Shown one piece after another: positions 18,796 to 27,471 of a stretch of 37,757 nucleotides of DNA. The stretch's first letter is position 1, and the number at the start of each line of letters is the position of its first letter. A model generated the notes under the pieces. The model did not search any database and was not told the origin of the DNA. It was given only the letters and a program-made list of their open reading frames with translations. Both the position numbers and the translations under genes were made by a program. Source of the stretch: Bacteroidales bacterium (lineage in GTDB: Bacteria; Bacteroidota; Bacteroidia; Bacteroidales; VadinHA17); assembly GCA_025454775.1 (NCBI GenBank), contig JALONU010000006.1:1-37757 (forward strand), written 5' to 3'.

Positions 18796-19572
18796 ATGTT
18801 GTATTTGAAGACTGATGAAGAGGTCGGGTTGTTAAGGGAAAGCAACATGCTGGTGTCGAAAACGCTGGCTGAAGTTGCAAAACATATTAAGCCCGGAATT
18901 TCAACTCTTTATCTCGACGGTTTAGCGGAGGAATTCATCCGTGACCATAATGCAGTTCCTGCATTCAAAGGATACGGAGGCTTCCCGAATACTCTCTGCA
19001 CATCAGTCAATGAAGAGGTTGTCCACGGGATACCGTCATCCTATGAACTGAAGGATGGCGATATAATCTCGATAGACTGCGGGGTTATCCTTAACGGATG
19101 GTATGGCGACAGCGCCTATACTTTTTCTGTTGGAGAGATAACGGATGCTGTTGCAAGGCTGCTCGAATATACGAAAGCCAGCCTTGAGGAAGGTGTAAAG
19201 GCAGCTGTTGCAGGGAACAGGATCGGGGATATCTCGCATGCCGTACAGGTAAAAGCCGAAAGCGGAGGATTCTCGGTTGTGAGGGAACTGGTCGGACACG
19301 GTATCGGCAGGAAGCTGCACGAACCCCCTGAGGTGCCGAACTTCGGGAAACAGGGTACGGGGCCGAAAATGGATAAAGGCCTGGTGATATGCATCGAACC
19401 GATGATCAACCTTGGGAAAAAGGAAACCCTTCAGATGAGCGATGGATGGACAATCAGAACCGCTGACGGCATGCCTTCAGCGCATTATGAGTATGCCGTG
19501 GCCGTAAACAGGGGCAGGGCAGACGTGCTGACAACATTTGATTTCATAGAGGAAGTTTTAAGTAAAATGTAA
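18796..19572 (+). CDS. map: Methionine aminopeptidase, type I
   Basis: Removes the initiator Met from nascent proteins. The ATG at 18796 gives 258 residues; an in-frame TTG immediately before it is unlikely to be used. Metal ligands are visible: the two Asp in [19 protein letters not shown], His in [19 protein letters not shown], Glu in CIEPMINLG, and Glu in AHYEYAVAV. The substrate-binding His in [12 protein letters not shown] is present. Location between secY and infA is the common Bacteroidota and Firmicutes order. Confidence 0.98.
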   Translation: MLYLKTDEEVGLLRESNMLVSKTLAEVAKHIKPGISTLYLDGLAEEFIRDHNAVPAFKGYGGFPNTLCTSVNEEVVHGIPSSYELKDGDIISIDCGVILNGWYGDSAYTFSVGEITDAVARLLEYTKASLEEGVKAAVAGNRIGDISHAVQVKAESGGFSVVRELVGHGIGRKLHEPPEVPNFGKQGTGPKMDKGLVICIEPMINLGKKETLQMSDGWTIRTADGMPSAHYEYAVAVNRGRADVLTTFDFIEEVLSKM

Positions 19573-19577
19573 ATCGT

Positions 19578-19796
19578 ATGGCCAAACAACCATCAATTGA
19601 GCAGGACGGGACTATCATCGAAGCCCTCTCAAATGCCATGTTCAGGGTTGAACTTGAGAACGGGCATGTGATAACAGCGCATATCTCGGGCAAAATGAGG
19701 ATGCACTATATTAAGATCCTGCCAGGTGACAAGGTTAAGGTTGAAATGTCGCCCTACGATCTGACTAAAGGAAGAATTACATTCAGGTATAAATAG
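19578..19796 (+). CDS. infA: Translation initiation factor IF-1
   Basis: A 72-residue S1-like OB-fold protein that binds the ribosomal A site during initiation. [20 protein letters not shown] and [20 protein letters not shown], followed by [15 protein letters not shown], are near-universal. It begins five bases after map, consistent with one transcript. Confidence 0.99.
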   Translation: MAKQPSIEQDGTIIEALSNAMFRVELENGHVITAHISGKMRMHYIKILPGDKVKVEMSPYDLTKGRITFRYK

Positions 19797-19812
19797 AAAC
19801 ACATAGGTCGCA

Positions 19813-19929
19813 ATGAAAGTAAGAGCATCTGTAAAGAAGCGCAGCGCTGACTGCAAGATTGTCAGGAGAAAAGGGCGCATTTACATTATAAACAAGAAAA
19901 ATCCCAAGTTCAAACAGAGACAGGGATAA
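19813..19929 (+). CDS. rpmJ: 50S ribosomal protein L36, zinc-free (C-) form
   Basis: A 38-residue protein from the ATG at 19813. [20 protein letters not shown] and the end [10 protein letters not shown] are diagnostic. Of the four zinc ligands of the C+ type (three Cys, one His) only one Cys remains, so this form should not bind zinc. It occupies the normal place between infA and rpsM. Confidence 0.97.
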   Translation: MKVRASVKKRSADCKIVRRKGRIYIINKKNPKFKQRQG

Positions 19930-19969
19930 TTTTAACTATTTTTGCAACTCAATTTTAAGAAAGTAAAAT

Positions 19970-20347
19970 ATGGCACGAATTGTTGGTGTTGATTTACCAA
20001 GACATAAAAGGGGTGTGGTTGGCCTTACCTACATCTACGGTGTCGGAAGAAGTATCGCACAGAAGGTACTCGACGAAGCAGGTGTAGACAGGAACGTCAA
20101 GGTTGAGGAGTGGACTGACGAACAGATAAACAGCATCCGCCGCATCCTGAACGAGAATTTTAAACTCGAGGGAGAGCTCCGTTCTGAAACACAGATGAAC
20201 ATAAAGCGCCTTATGGATATTGGTTGTTACCGCGGGGTACGCCACAGGCTTGGATTGCCGGTCAGGGGACAGAGTACGAAAAACAATGCCAGAACCCGCA
20301 AAGGCAGGAAAAAAACCGTTGCAAACAAGAAGAAAGCTACTAAATAA
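19970..20347 (+). CDS. rpsM: 30S ribosomal protein S13
   Basis: S13 contacts tRNA and bridges to the 50S. It has 125 residues. [20 protein letters not shown] is the helix-hairpin region and [20 protein letters not shown] the rRNA-binding tail. A TATTTTTG motif at 19937-19944 in the 40-base gap before it matches the TAnnTTTG box, but I see no partner -33 box, so an internal promoter is only possible. Confidence 0.99.
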   Translation: MARIVGVDLPRHKRGVVGLTYIYGVGRSIAQKVLDEAGVDRNVKVEEWTDEQINSIRRILNENFKLEGELRSETQMNIKRLMDIGCYRGVRHRLGLPVRGQSTKNNARTRKGRKKTVANKKKATK

Positions 20348-20354
20348 ATAAACT

Positions 20355-20744
20355 ATGGCAAAGAAGACTGGTGCATTAAAGAAGAGGATTGTCAAGGTAG
20401 AACCTACCGGCCAGGCACATATTCATTCATCATTCAATAATCTGATAGTTACCCTTACAAACAATTCCGGACAGGTGATCTCATGGGCTTCATCAGGGAA
20501 GATGGGTTTCAAGGGTTCAAAGAAGAATACTCCCTACGCCGCCCAGATGGCTTCAGAAGAATGCGGAAAAGTAGCTTACGATCTGGGACTGAGAAAAGTA
20601 AAGGTTTTTGTGAAGGGACCGGGATCGGGACGTGAATCCGCTATCCGGGCAATCTCAAACACCGGGATCGAGGTGACCGAAATCATCGACGTTACACCGA
20701 TGCCTCACAACGGATGCCGTGCACCAGGGAGGAGAAGAGTTTAA
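20355..20744 (+). CDS. rpsK: 30S ribosomal protein S11
   Basis: A platform protein near the E site and the Shine-Dalgarno groove. It has 129 residues. [20 protein letters not shown] and [15 protein letters not shown], followed by [20 protein letters not shown], are diagnostic. The gap to rpsD (106 bases) is the largest inside the cluster and contains a long imperfect hairpin. Confidence 0.99.
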   Translation: MAKKTGALKKRIVKVEPTGQAHIHSSFNNLIVTLTNNSGQVISWASSGKMGFKGSKKNTPYAAQMASEECGKVAYDLGLRKVKVFVKGPGSGRESAIRAISNTGIEVTEIIDVTPMPHNGCRAPGRRRV

Positions 20745-20747
20745 TAT

Positions 20748-20812
20748 GATTGCGGATTGCGGATTTGAGATTGCGGATTTAAATCCGAAATCAACAATCC
20801 GAAATCCGAAAT
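20748..20812. repeat. Repeat-built imperfect hairpin between rpsK and rpsD
   Basis: Three near-copies of ATTGCGGATT on the left face complementary ATCCGAAAT copies on the right, with the perfect palindrome CGGATTT/AAATCCG at 20774-20787 in the centre. The RNA would form a long imperfect stem. No T-run follows, so it is not a typical terminator. It could be a dispersed repeat or an RNA-processing site. Confidence 0.65.
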
Positions 20813-20850
20813 AAAGAAAAATAGGTAAGTTCAAAAATTCATAAAAGACA

Positions 20851-21459
20851 ATGGCAAGATATATCGGCCCAAAATCAAGAGTCGCCAGAAAATTCGGTGA
20901 GCCAATCTACGGACCCGACAAACATCTCGAAAGAAAGAATTTCCCTCCCGGACAGCACGGGGTAAACAAAAAGAGGAAGAAAACTTCCGAATACGGTGTT
21001 CAGCTAAGAGAGAAGCAGAAAGCAAAATATACCTACGGGGTGCTGGAGCGCCAGTTCAGGAACACATTCGAGAAAGCATCAAGGTCAAAAGGCGTAACCG
21101 GAGAGGTTCTCCTTCAGCTCCTTGAATCACGCCTCGACAATGTGGTATACAGGCTTGGCGTAGCCCCTTCCAGGTCGTCAGCCCGTCAGCTCGTGTCGCA
21201 CCGTCATATTACCGTTAACGGACAGGTTGTCAATATACCTTCTTTCCAGCTCAGGCCCGGCGATATCATCGGTGTACGCGAAAAGTCCAAATCCCTCGAA
21301 ACGATAGTCGATTCGCTCACCACAAGGAAAGCTTCAAGGCTCACATGGCTCGAATGGGATGAAACACAAATGGCAGGCAAGTTCATGAATGTGCCTGAAC
21401 GCACTGACATCCCTGAAGATATAAGGGAACAGCTTATCGTTGAATTGTATTCGAAGTAA
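20851..21459 (+). CDS. rpsD: 30S ribosomal protein S4, zinc-free form
   Basis: A primary 16S 5'-domain binder; in E. coli it also represses the alpha operon. It has 202 residues. [19 protein letters not shown] opens the protein without the Cys cluster of the zinc form. [20 protein letters not shown] and [18 protein letters not shown] form the S4 RNA-binding domain. It lies in the usual order before rpoA. Confidence 0.99.
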   Translation: MARYIGPKSRVARKFGEPIYGPDKHLERKNFPPGQHGVNKKRKKTSEYGVQLREKQKAKYTYGVLERQFRNTFEKASRSKGVTGEVLLQLLESRLDNVVYRLGVAPSRSSARQLVSHRHITVNGQVVNIPSFQLRPGDIIGVREKSKSLETIVDSLTTRKASRLTWLEWDETQMAGKFMNVPERTDIPEDIREQLIVELYSK

Positions 21460-21477
21460 TATTATATAATAAATCCT

Positions 21478-22470
21478 ATGGCCATATTATCATTCCAGAA
21501 GCCCGACAAAGTAATAATGCTGGAAGCGGACCACAAGCTCGGCAAATTCGAGTTTCGTCCACTTGAACCTGGCTATGGTATTACCGTTGGTAATGCCCTG
21601 AGAAGAATACTTCTCTCATCTCTCGAGGGTTTTGCCATTACCACTGTCAAGATAGACGGTATCGACCACGAGTTTTCCACCATTACCGGCGTAATGGAAG
21701 ATGTGACCGAGATCATCCTTAACCTCAAGCAGGTAAGATTTAAAAGAACCGTGGATGATGTTGATCATGAGAAAGTTACAGTAAAGATCCATAACAAGGA
21801 GACCTTCAGGGCCGGCGATCTGAACAATTCTCTAAGCGGATTCGAAGTACTTAATCCCGAGCTGGTATTGTTCAGGATGGAACCCGACGTCAAGCTTCAC
21901 CTGGAGCTTACGGTGAACAAGGGTCGCGGATATGTTCCTGCCGAGGAAAATGAACCTGCCGATGCTGAGTTCGGACTGATAGCTATTGACTCCATTTTCA
22001 CACCTGTTAGAAATGTGAAATATTCGGTCGAGAACTACCGTGTTGAAGAAAAAACAGACTACGAAAAGCTTCTTTTCGAGATCGAGACCGACGGATCCAT
22101 ACATCCCAAGGATGCCCTTAAGGAAGCTGCAAAGATCCTCATATATCATTTCATGCTTTTCTCAGATGAAAAGATAACTCTCGATTCTGACGATAAGATG
22201 GCCAATGAGGAATTCGACGAGGAAGTTCTTCACATGAGGCAGCTGCTAAAGACCAAGCTTATAGACCTCGACCTTTCAGTAAGAGCTTTGAACTGCCTCA
22301 AGGCTGCCGAAGTGGAAACCCTTGGCGACCTGGTAAAATTCAACAAGAACGACCTGCTCAAATTCAGGAACTTCGGGAAGAAATCACTTACTGAACTCGA
22401 TGAACTGCTTGAATCAATGAGCCTTTCATTCGGTATGGATGTAAGCAAGTACAAGTTAGACAAAGATTAA
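21478..22470 (+). CDS. rpoA: RNA polymerase alpha subunit
   Basis: Dimerises to start RNA polymerase assembly; its C-terminal domain binds promoter DNA and activators. It has 330 residues. The N-terminal domain has [20 protein letters not shown] and [18 protein letters not shown]. The C-terminal domain has [20 protein letters not shown] and [16 protein letters not shown], the helix-hairpin-helix core. The gene lies between rpsD and rplQ, the classical alpha-operon arrangement. Confidence 0.99.
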   Translation: MAILSFQKPDKVIMLEADHKLGKFEFRPLEPGYGITVGNALRRILLSSLEGFAITTVKIDGIDHEFSTITGVMEDVTEIILNLKQVRFKRTVDDVDHEKVTVKIHNKETFRAGDLNNSLSGFEVLNPELVLFRMEPDVKLHLELTVNKGRGYVPAEENEPADAEFGLIAIDSIFTPVRNVKYSVENYRVEEKTDYEKLLFEIETDGSIHPKDALKEAAKILIYHFMLFSDEKITLDSDDKMANEEFDEEVLHMRQLLKTKLIDLDLSVRALNCLKAAEVETLGDLVKFNKNDLLKFRNFGKKSLTELDELLESMSLSFGMDVSKYKLDKD

Positions 22471-22497
22471 ACTGATAATTGGGAAGAGAATACAGCA

Positions 22498-23028
22498 ATG
22501 CGACATTCAAGAGTAATAAATCATCTGGGGAGAACGAGCGCACACAGGAATGCAATGCTCGCAAACATGGCCGTATCGCTTATCATGCATAAGAGGATCA
22601 CCACTACCACAGCCAAGGCCAAAGCCCTCAAGACATACGTGGAACCCGTGATAACAAAGTCAAAGGAAGATTCAACCTCCTCCAGGAGAGAGGTTTTCAG
22701 CTTCCTCAAGGACAAGAAGGCGGTTGTCGAACTCTTCAGGGAAATATCCCCGAAGATAGCCGGCAGACCCGGGGGCTATACACGTATCCTTAAGACGGGA
22801 AACAGGATCGGCGACAATGCCGAAATGTGTATCCTTGAGCTGGTTGACTACAACGAAGCCATGCTCGGAACCGGTGAAGCTGCAAAAGCTAAAACCACAA
22901 GGAGAAGGAGAGCTTCGGGCAAGAAGAAAGCTGAGGCCGGCGATGCTGAAAAGACAGCTGTAACCGCCAAAGCTGCAGCCGAAAGCGAAGCACCGGCTGC
23001 GGAAAATGCCCCTGAAGAGGAAAAATAG
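22498..23028 (+). CDS. rplQ: 50S ribosomal protein L17 with acidic/Ala-rich tail
   Basis: L17 sits on the 50S near the tunnel exit. The core is conventional: [20 protein letters not shown], then [19 protein letters not shown] and [10 protein letters not shown]. At 176 residues it is about 50 longer than the E. coli protein because of a C-terminal low-complexity tail of Ala, Lys and Glu (from about residue 125), first basic ([12 protein letters not shown]) and then acidic. Such tails are common in Bacteroidota. It is the last gene before the terminator of the cluster. Confidence 0.98.
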   Translation: MRHSRVINHLGRTSAHRNAMLANMAVSLIMHKRITTTTAKAKALKTYVEPVITKSKEDSTSSRREVFSFLKDKKAVVELFREISPKIAGRPGGYTRILKTGNRIGDNAEMCILELVDYNEAMLGTGEAAKAKTTRRRRASGKKKAEAGDAEKTAVTAKAAAESEAPAAENAPEEEK

Positions 23029-23048
23029 GCTTAATAATATTTACGCTG

Positions 23049-23085
23049 AAAGGGATAGGCCATTATGGTCGTTATCCCTTTTTTT
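23049..23085 (+). terminator. Terminator of the ribosomal cluster
   Basis: Stem AAAGGGATA ... TATCCCTTT with an inner GGCCA/TGGTC extension and a short loop, followed by a run of seven T including the stem end. It begins 21 bases after the rplQ stop and separates the cluster from eno. Confidence 0.88.
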
Positions 23086-23117
23086 GTATATTGCATGGAT
23101 GTTTAATATAAAATTAA

Positions 23118-24401
<1,284 letters not shown>

Positions 24402-24420
24402 CATCTATTCACACCATTGT

Positions 24421-24460
24421 ATTCCCCCTTCCTGGTAATCCAGGTTGGGGGAATTTCTTA
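24421..24460 (+). terminator. Terminator of eno
   Basis: ATTCCCCC (24421-24428) pairs with GGGGGAAT (24447-24454), with an inner CCTGG/CCAGG helix and a TAAT loop, then a T-rich tail. It lies 20 bases after the eno stop. Confidence 0.88.
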
Positions 24461-24510
24461 ATAATCTTTTAGTTAATAATTCGGTATTGGTTCGTTGTGG
24501 TTCGTACCTC

Positions 24511-24630
24511 TCCCCAACCTCCCGTTGAGGCGGGACAAGCTCTCCCCCAGGAGGGAGGGGCTAAGAACTTATTCGAAATTTAAAGTCCCCCTCTCTCTTG
24601 GGAGAGGGGGATTTAGGGGGAGAGGTAAGA
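24511..24630. repeat. C/G-run inverted repeats in the intergenic region
   Basis: A cluster of pyrimidine- and purine-run repeats including the hairpin CCCCCTCTC (24587-24595) / GAGAGGGGG (24602-24610) and a second AGGGGGAGAGG copy after it, plus CTCCC/GGGAG blocks upstream. It resembles dispersed intergenic repeats of Bacteroidota genomes. No coding potential is visible. Confidence 0.6.
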
Positions 24631-24774
24631 CAACCAGGAGATAAAGATTCCTCCCGGCAAGTTATTCCTGATGAATTGTAGCCCGGATTCAGTGCAAGGG
24701 TCGATAGCTCTCAAATGGACAAGGTTTTAGCATATCCTGATAAAGCATAGAATCATATATCCAAACATTCCGAC

Positions 24775-24796
24775 GTTATCAACAATTGTTGATAAC
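24775..24796. promoter_or_regulatory. 22-bp perfect palindrome made of two DnaA-box-like 9-mers
   Basis: Half-site GTTATCAACAA followed by its exact complement. Each arm contains TTATCAACA, one base away from the DnaA box TTATCCACA. It ends 40 bases before the -33 box of the non-coding RNA promoter, a position suited to an operator. The binding protein is unknown. Confidence 0.6.
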
Positions 24797-24835
24797 TCCT
24801 GTTCATATCGGGTTTACAACAAGGAACACCTTAAA

Positions 24836-24866
24836 TTGCTTTTTAAGGATTCCTGGATTATATTTG
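24836..24866 (+). promoter_or_regulatory. Bacteroidota-type promoter of the orphan RNA
   Basis: TTG at 24836-24838, a 20-base spacer, and TATATTTG at 24859-24866, a full match to TAnnTTTG. A small hairpin, CCTTAAA/TTTAAGG, overlaps the -33 region. Transcription is expected to start near 24871. Confidence 0.72.
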
Positions 24867-24870
24867 ACTT

Positions 24871-25380
24871 ATCGGGTGAGCGATAAAGGGCTGCTCGAAC
24901 GATGTGGAACCGGAAAAGATTACTTAACTGAAATACGATCCGGTTCATTCAGACCTTCGGGTCTGCGCATCAAGAGAGCCGAAGCCTGGACAAAAGGAAC
25001 CTGGTCCCCGACCAGCCCCGGATGTTCAGCAGGTCGCAGAAAACCGGAAACGTTCTTTCAGCGACTGGGTCACAGGGCCTCAGGGAAACAAAGGGCTTCG
25101 GCCCTGAGTGAACTGAAACTGGTGCCGGATCCTCCGGGAAACGGCCACCGGAGCCTGAAGGACACTTCGTCCCGGAAAGTCCCGCCGAAAGACGGGAACA
25201 AAAGGACAGCCGGAAAGACCTGCCATAAAAAGCAGGACTGGAACGCCAGGGGTTGCAAAACCAGATCGTAAGACCTGTAATGCAACCGGCCGGAATAACA
25301 GTAACCCGACGCCGTTAACGGCTTCGGCCGGAAACGGTGAATGGGAACTACTCCTCGCGAATAGTTCCCATTATTGTTTT
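24871..25380 (+). ncRNA. Orphan structured RNA of about 510 nt
   Basis: A GC-rich island in an AT-leaning intergenic region, bounded by a good promoter and a strong terminator. Many short-range helices are visible: GAACCGG/CCGGTTC (24907-24913 with 24940-24946), CAGACC-TTCG-GGTCTG (24950-24965), CTGGTC/GACCAG (25001-25015), CTCAGGG/CCCTGAG (25079-25108) with the alternative AGGGC-TTCG-GCCCT, CCGGA/TCCGG (25125-25137), CCTGC/GCAGG (25219-25236), CTGG-AACG-CCAG (25238-25249), GGTTGC/GCAACC (25251-25287) and GGCCG/CGGCC (25288-25329). UUCG and GNRA-type loops are frequent. The motif CCGGAAA occurs five times. I do not recognise it as RNase P RNA, tmRNA, 6S RNA, SRP RNA or a group I/II intron. 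A 161-codon frame across it reads as composition-driven and is not called. Confidence 0.72.
25340..25380 (+). terminator. Terminator of the orphan RNA
   Basis: Perfect 11-bp stem AATGGGAACTA (25340-25350) / TAGTTCCCATT (25362-25372), 11-base loop, followed by ATTGTTTTA. Its strength and position support a discrete 3' end for the RNA. Confidence 0.85.
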
Positions 25381-25415
25381 ATACCCCCCACAGGTAAGAA
25401 CTTAATATTTAAACC

Positions 25416-25486
25416 GTCATTGCGAGTCCCGCCACCACCTTCGCTAAAGCTACGGTGGTCAATGGCGGGACGAAGCAATCTGTCTC
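25416..25486. repeat. Dispersed-type repeat (GTCATTGCGAG ... GAAGCAATCTG)
   Basis: The outer parts GTCATTGCGAG (25416-25426) and GAAGCAATCTG (25472-25482) match an intergenic repeat seen in many bacterial genomes. Between them is an inverted repeat TCCCGCCACCACC / GGTGG-TCAA-TGGCGGGA (25427-25470). Family membership is from memory; copy number needs a genome. Confidence 0.6.
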
Positions 25487-25490
25487 TTCA

Positions 25491-25590
25491 TTACCTTATC
25501 TTTCTTTCTTGAATCTTTTATCTCTTATCTTTGGTCCTGAGTCCTGGGTGCTGGGTCCTGGGTCTTTTATCTTTTATCTTTTGTCTTTTT
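25491..25590. repeat. Pyrimidine-rich simple repeats before the UbiD gene
   Basis: TCTTTTATC-like units and a TCCTGGG(T)-type tandem at 25533-25564 run directly up to the ATG at 25591. A TATCTTTG motif (25526-25533) matches the -7 box but has no clear -33 partner. The reading frame of the next gene stays open through this stretch, which could mislead start prediction. Confidence 0.55.
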
Positions 25591-27411
25591 ATGTCTTATT
25601 CAGGTTTAAACAGTTTTATCGCAGCCCTCGAAAGGCAGAATGAACTACTCAGGATAAGGTCTTTTGTTGATCCTGTACTGGAAATAACAGAAGTCACCGA
25701 CCGTATTTCAAAATCAGGAGGTAAAGCACTCCTCTTCGAAAATACGGGTACTTCATTCCCTGTCCTTATCAATGCCTTCGGCTCCGAAAAAAGGATGGCA
25801 GCTGCAACAGGCAGGAAAGACCTGGACGATGCAGCCCGTGAGGTCACAGAAACATTCTCACTGATCAGCGGTCCTGCGAAAGGGCTACGGGGAAAAATAT
25901 CCTCGATACCTTCACTATTGAGGATCAGGCACCTCCTTCCGTCGCGGAGAAGGGGACGGGGAAGGTGCCAGCAAATCATTCACAACGATCCCGACCTGTC
26001 TTTACTACCTGTGTTAAAATGCTGGCCCTTTGATGGCGGACGTTTCATTACTCTTCCTTTGGTCCATACAGTGCACCCTGTAACTGGAAGGACAAATGTC
26101 GGAATGTACAGGATGCAGATCCTGGACAGCCGGACAACAGCCATGCACTGGCAGCGTCATAAAACAGGTGCAGCCCATTTTGCAGAATGGAAAAAGACAG
26201 GGATGAAGATGCCAGTCACCGTTACACTGGGGGGAGACCCGGTTTATACCTACGCAGCTACGGCTCCCTTGCCAGAGAATATCGACGAATATATACTTGC
26301 GGGATTTCTGAGAAAGAGAAAGGTTAAACTGGTAAAATGCCTTACGAACGACCTTTATGTTCCTGCCGACGCCGACATAGTTATTGAAGGATATGTCGAT
26401 CCGGCAGAGGATCCGGTAACCGAAGGACCCTTTGGCGACCATACAGGCTACTACTCCCTTGAGGATCTCTACCCAGGATTCCATGTTACCTGTTTAACAC
26501 ATTCGGAGGAAGCCGTCTACCCTGCTACAATCGTCGGTATTCCTCCCATGGAGGATAAATGGCTTGCACTTGCAACGGAAAAGATGTTTCTCTCTCCTCT
26601 CAGGCTGGTGATAGTGCCGGAAGTGCTGGATTTCCATATGCCGGCCGCAGGCGTTGCCCACAACCTGCTCATAGTTAAAATCACGAAAACCTGGCCTGGA
26701 CAGGGAAAGAAAGTGATAAGCTCTCTTTTCGGGGCAGGCCAGATGATGTTCACCAAATACCTTGTGGTTGTAAGCGGCGATGTGGATATCAGGAATTACA
26801 GGCAGGTGCTGGAACATGTTCTGGGAAACACCTCTTTCACCAGGGATCTGATATCAATTACGGGGCCGCTTGATGATCTCGATCATGCTACCGCAATCCC
26901 CGCCCTGGGGGGCAAGCTCGGCATAGATGCCACTGAGAAGATTGAAGGTGAATTGTCACCGGGTGAAAAAGTCGTCAGCAGTACAGGTTCAGGGATTGAA
27001 ATAATGACAGCTGATCTGGCAGAAGGTCCGGAGGGTGTTGAAAAAGCAGTAAAGGAAGCTGAGGCTCGCTATGGAGGAGAAGGAAGGAAAATCGTTGTGC
27101 TTGTCGACAAGGCTGTGGATGCCGGCAATATGAACCAGGTTGCCTGGCAGGTGCTGGGGAACTCTGACCCCCGGAGGGATGCATTTGTCCTTTCAACCGG
27201 CCTGCTTTTCATCGACGGCACCCCGAAGGTATTTCGTTCACCTGGCTACCCGTGCAGATGGCCGAATGTTGTTGTTTCTGCTCCGGAAACGATCGCCGCG
27301 GTCGATACAATGTGGGAATCACTCGGCGCCGGTCCTTTCATTAAGTCACCCTCGGTATCTAATTCAGCCCTTCTGCTTTCCGGCGATGCGAAGGTCAATA
27401 TGAATTTCTGA
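25591..27411 (+). CDS. ubiD: UbiD-family decarboxylase (menaquinone-type)
   Basis: A prenylated-FMN-dependent aromatic acid decarboxylase, 606 residues from the ATG at 25591. The frame is open 20 codons upstream, but that part is translated from simple repeats. TNVGMYRMQI (168-177) has the Asn and Arg that bind metal and cofactor; PVTEGPFGDHTGYYS (275-289) holds the acidic and DH active-site residues. The length fits the group annotated as menaquinone-biosynthesis decarboxylase in Bacteroidota, where it would decarboxylate a quinone precursor in the cytosol; that substrate is inference. No partner prenyltransferase (UbiX) lies in the window. Confidence 0.9.
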   Translation: MSYSGLNSFIAALERQNELLRIRSFVDPVLEITEVTDRISKSGGKALLFENTGTSFPVLINAFGSEKRMAAATGRKDLDDAAREVTETFSLISGPAKGLRGKISSIPSLLRIRHLLPSRRRGRGRCQQIIHNDPDLSLLPVLKCWPFDGGRFITLPLVHTVHPVTGRTNVGMYRMQILDSRTTAMHWQRHKTGAAHFAEWKKTGMKMPVTVTLGGDPVYTYAATAPLPENIDEYILAGFLRKRKVKLVKCLTNDLYVPADADIVIEGYVDPAEDPVTEGPFGDHTGYYSLEDLYPGFHVTCLTHSEEAVYPATIVGIPPMEDKWLALATEKMFLSPLRLVIVPEVLDFHMPAAGVAHNLLIVKITKTWPGQGKKVISSLFGAGQMMFTKYLVVVSGDVDIRNYRQVLEHVLGNTSFTRDLISITGPLDDLDHATAIPALGGKLGIDATEKIEGELSPGEKVVSSTGSGIEIMTADLAEGPEGVEKAVKEAEARYGGEGRKIVVLVDKAVDAGNMNQVAWQVLGNSDPRRDAFVLSTGLLFIDGTPKVFRSPGYPCRWPNVVVSAPETIAAVDTMWESLGAGPFIKSPSVSNSALLLSGDAKVNMNF

Positions 27412-27471
27412 TCCACATTTTGACCTGGGTTATATCCGGTATCTTCAATTTCGACTATTTTTGCTTACGGC

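Noticed and set aside
24775-24796. Replication origin
   Set aside because: Only two DnaA-like boxes were noticed, with no dnaA/dnaN genes or AT-rich unwinding repeats next to them.
24786-25271. 161-codon plus-strand open frame across the orphan RNA
   Set aside because: Its product has no recognisable domain and is dominated by residues forced by GC-rich hairpins. It starts upstream of the promoter, and its bases are used by the helices.
24871-25380. RNase P RNA or tmRNA identity for the orphan RNA
   Set aside because: GGAAAGTCCCG and ACAGTAACCCG resemble RNase P conserved regions, but they are only about 120 bases apart and the P1-P4 layout is missing. No tmRNA acceptor end (CCA) or tag frame is visible.
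24402-25590. Mobile element or CRISPR array in the long intergenic region
   Set aside because: No transposase, no terminal inverted repeats with target duplication, and no regularly spaced direct repeats with unique spacers.
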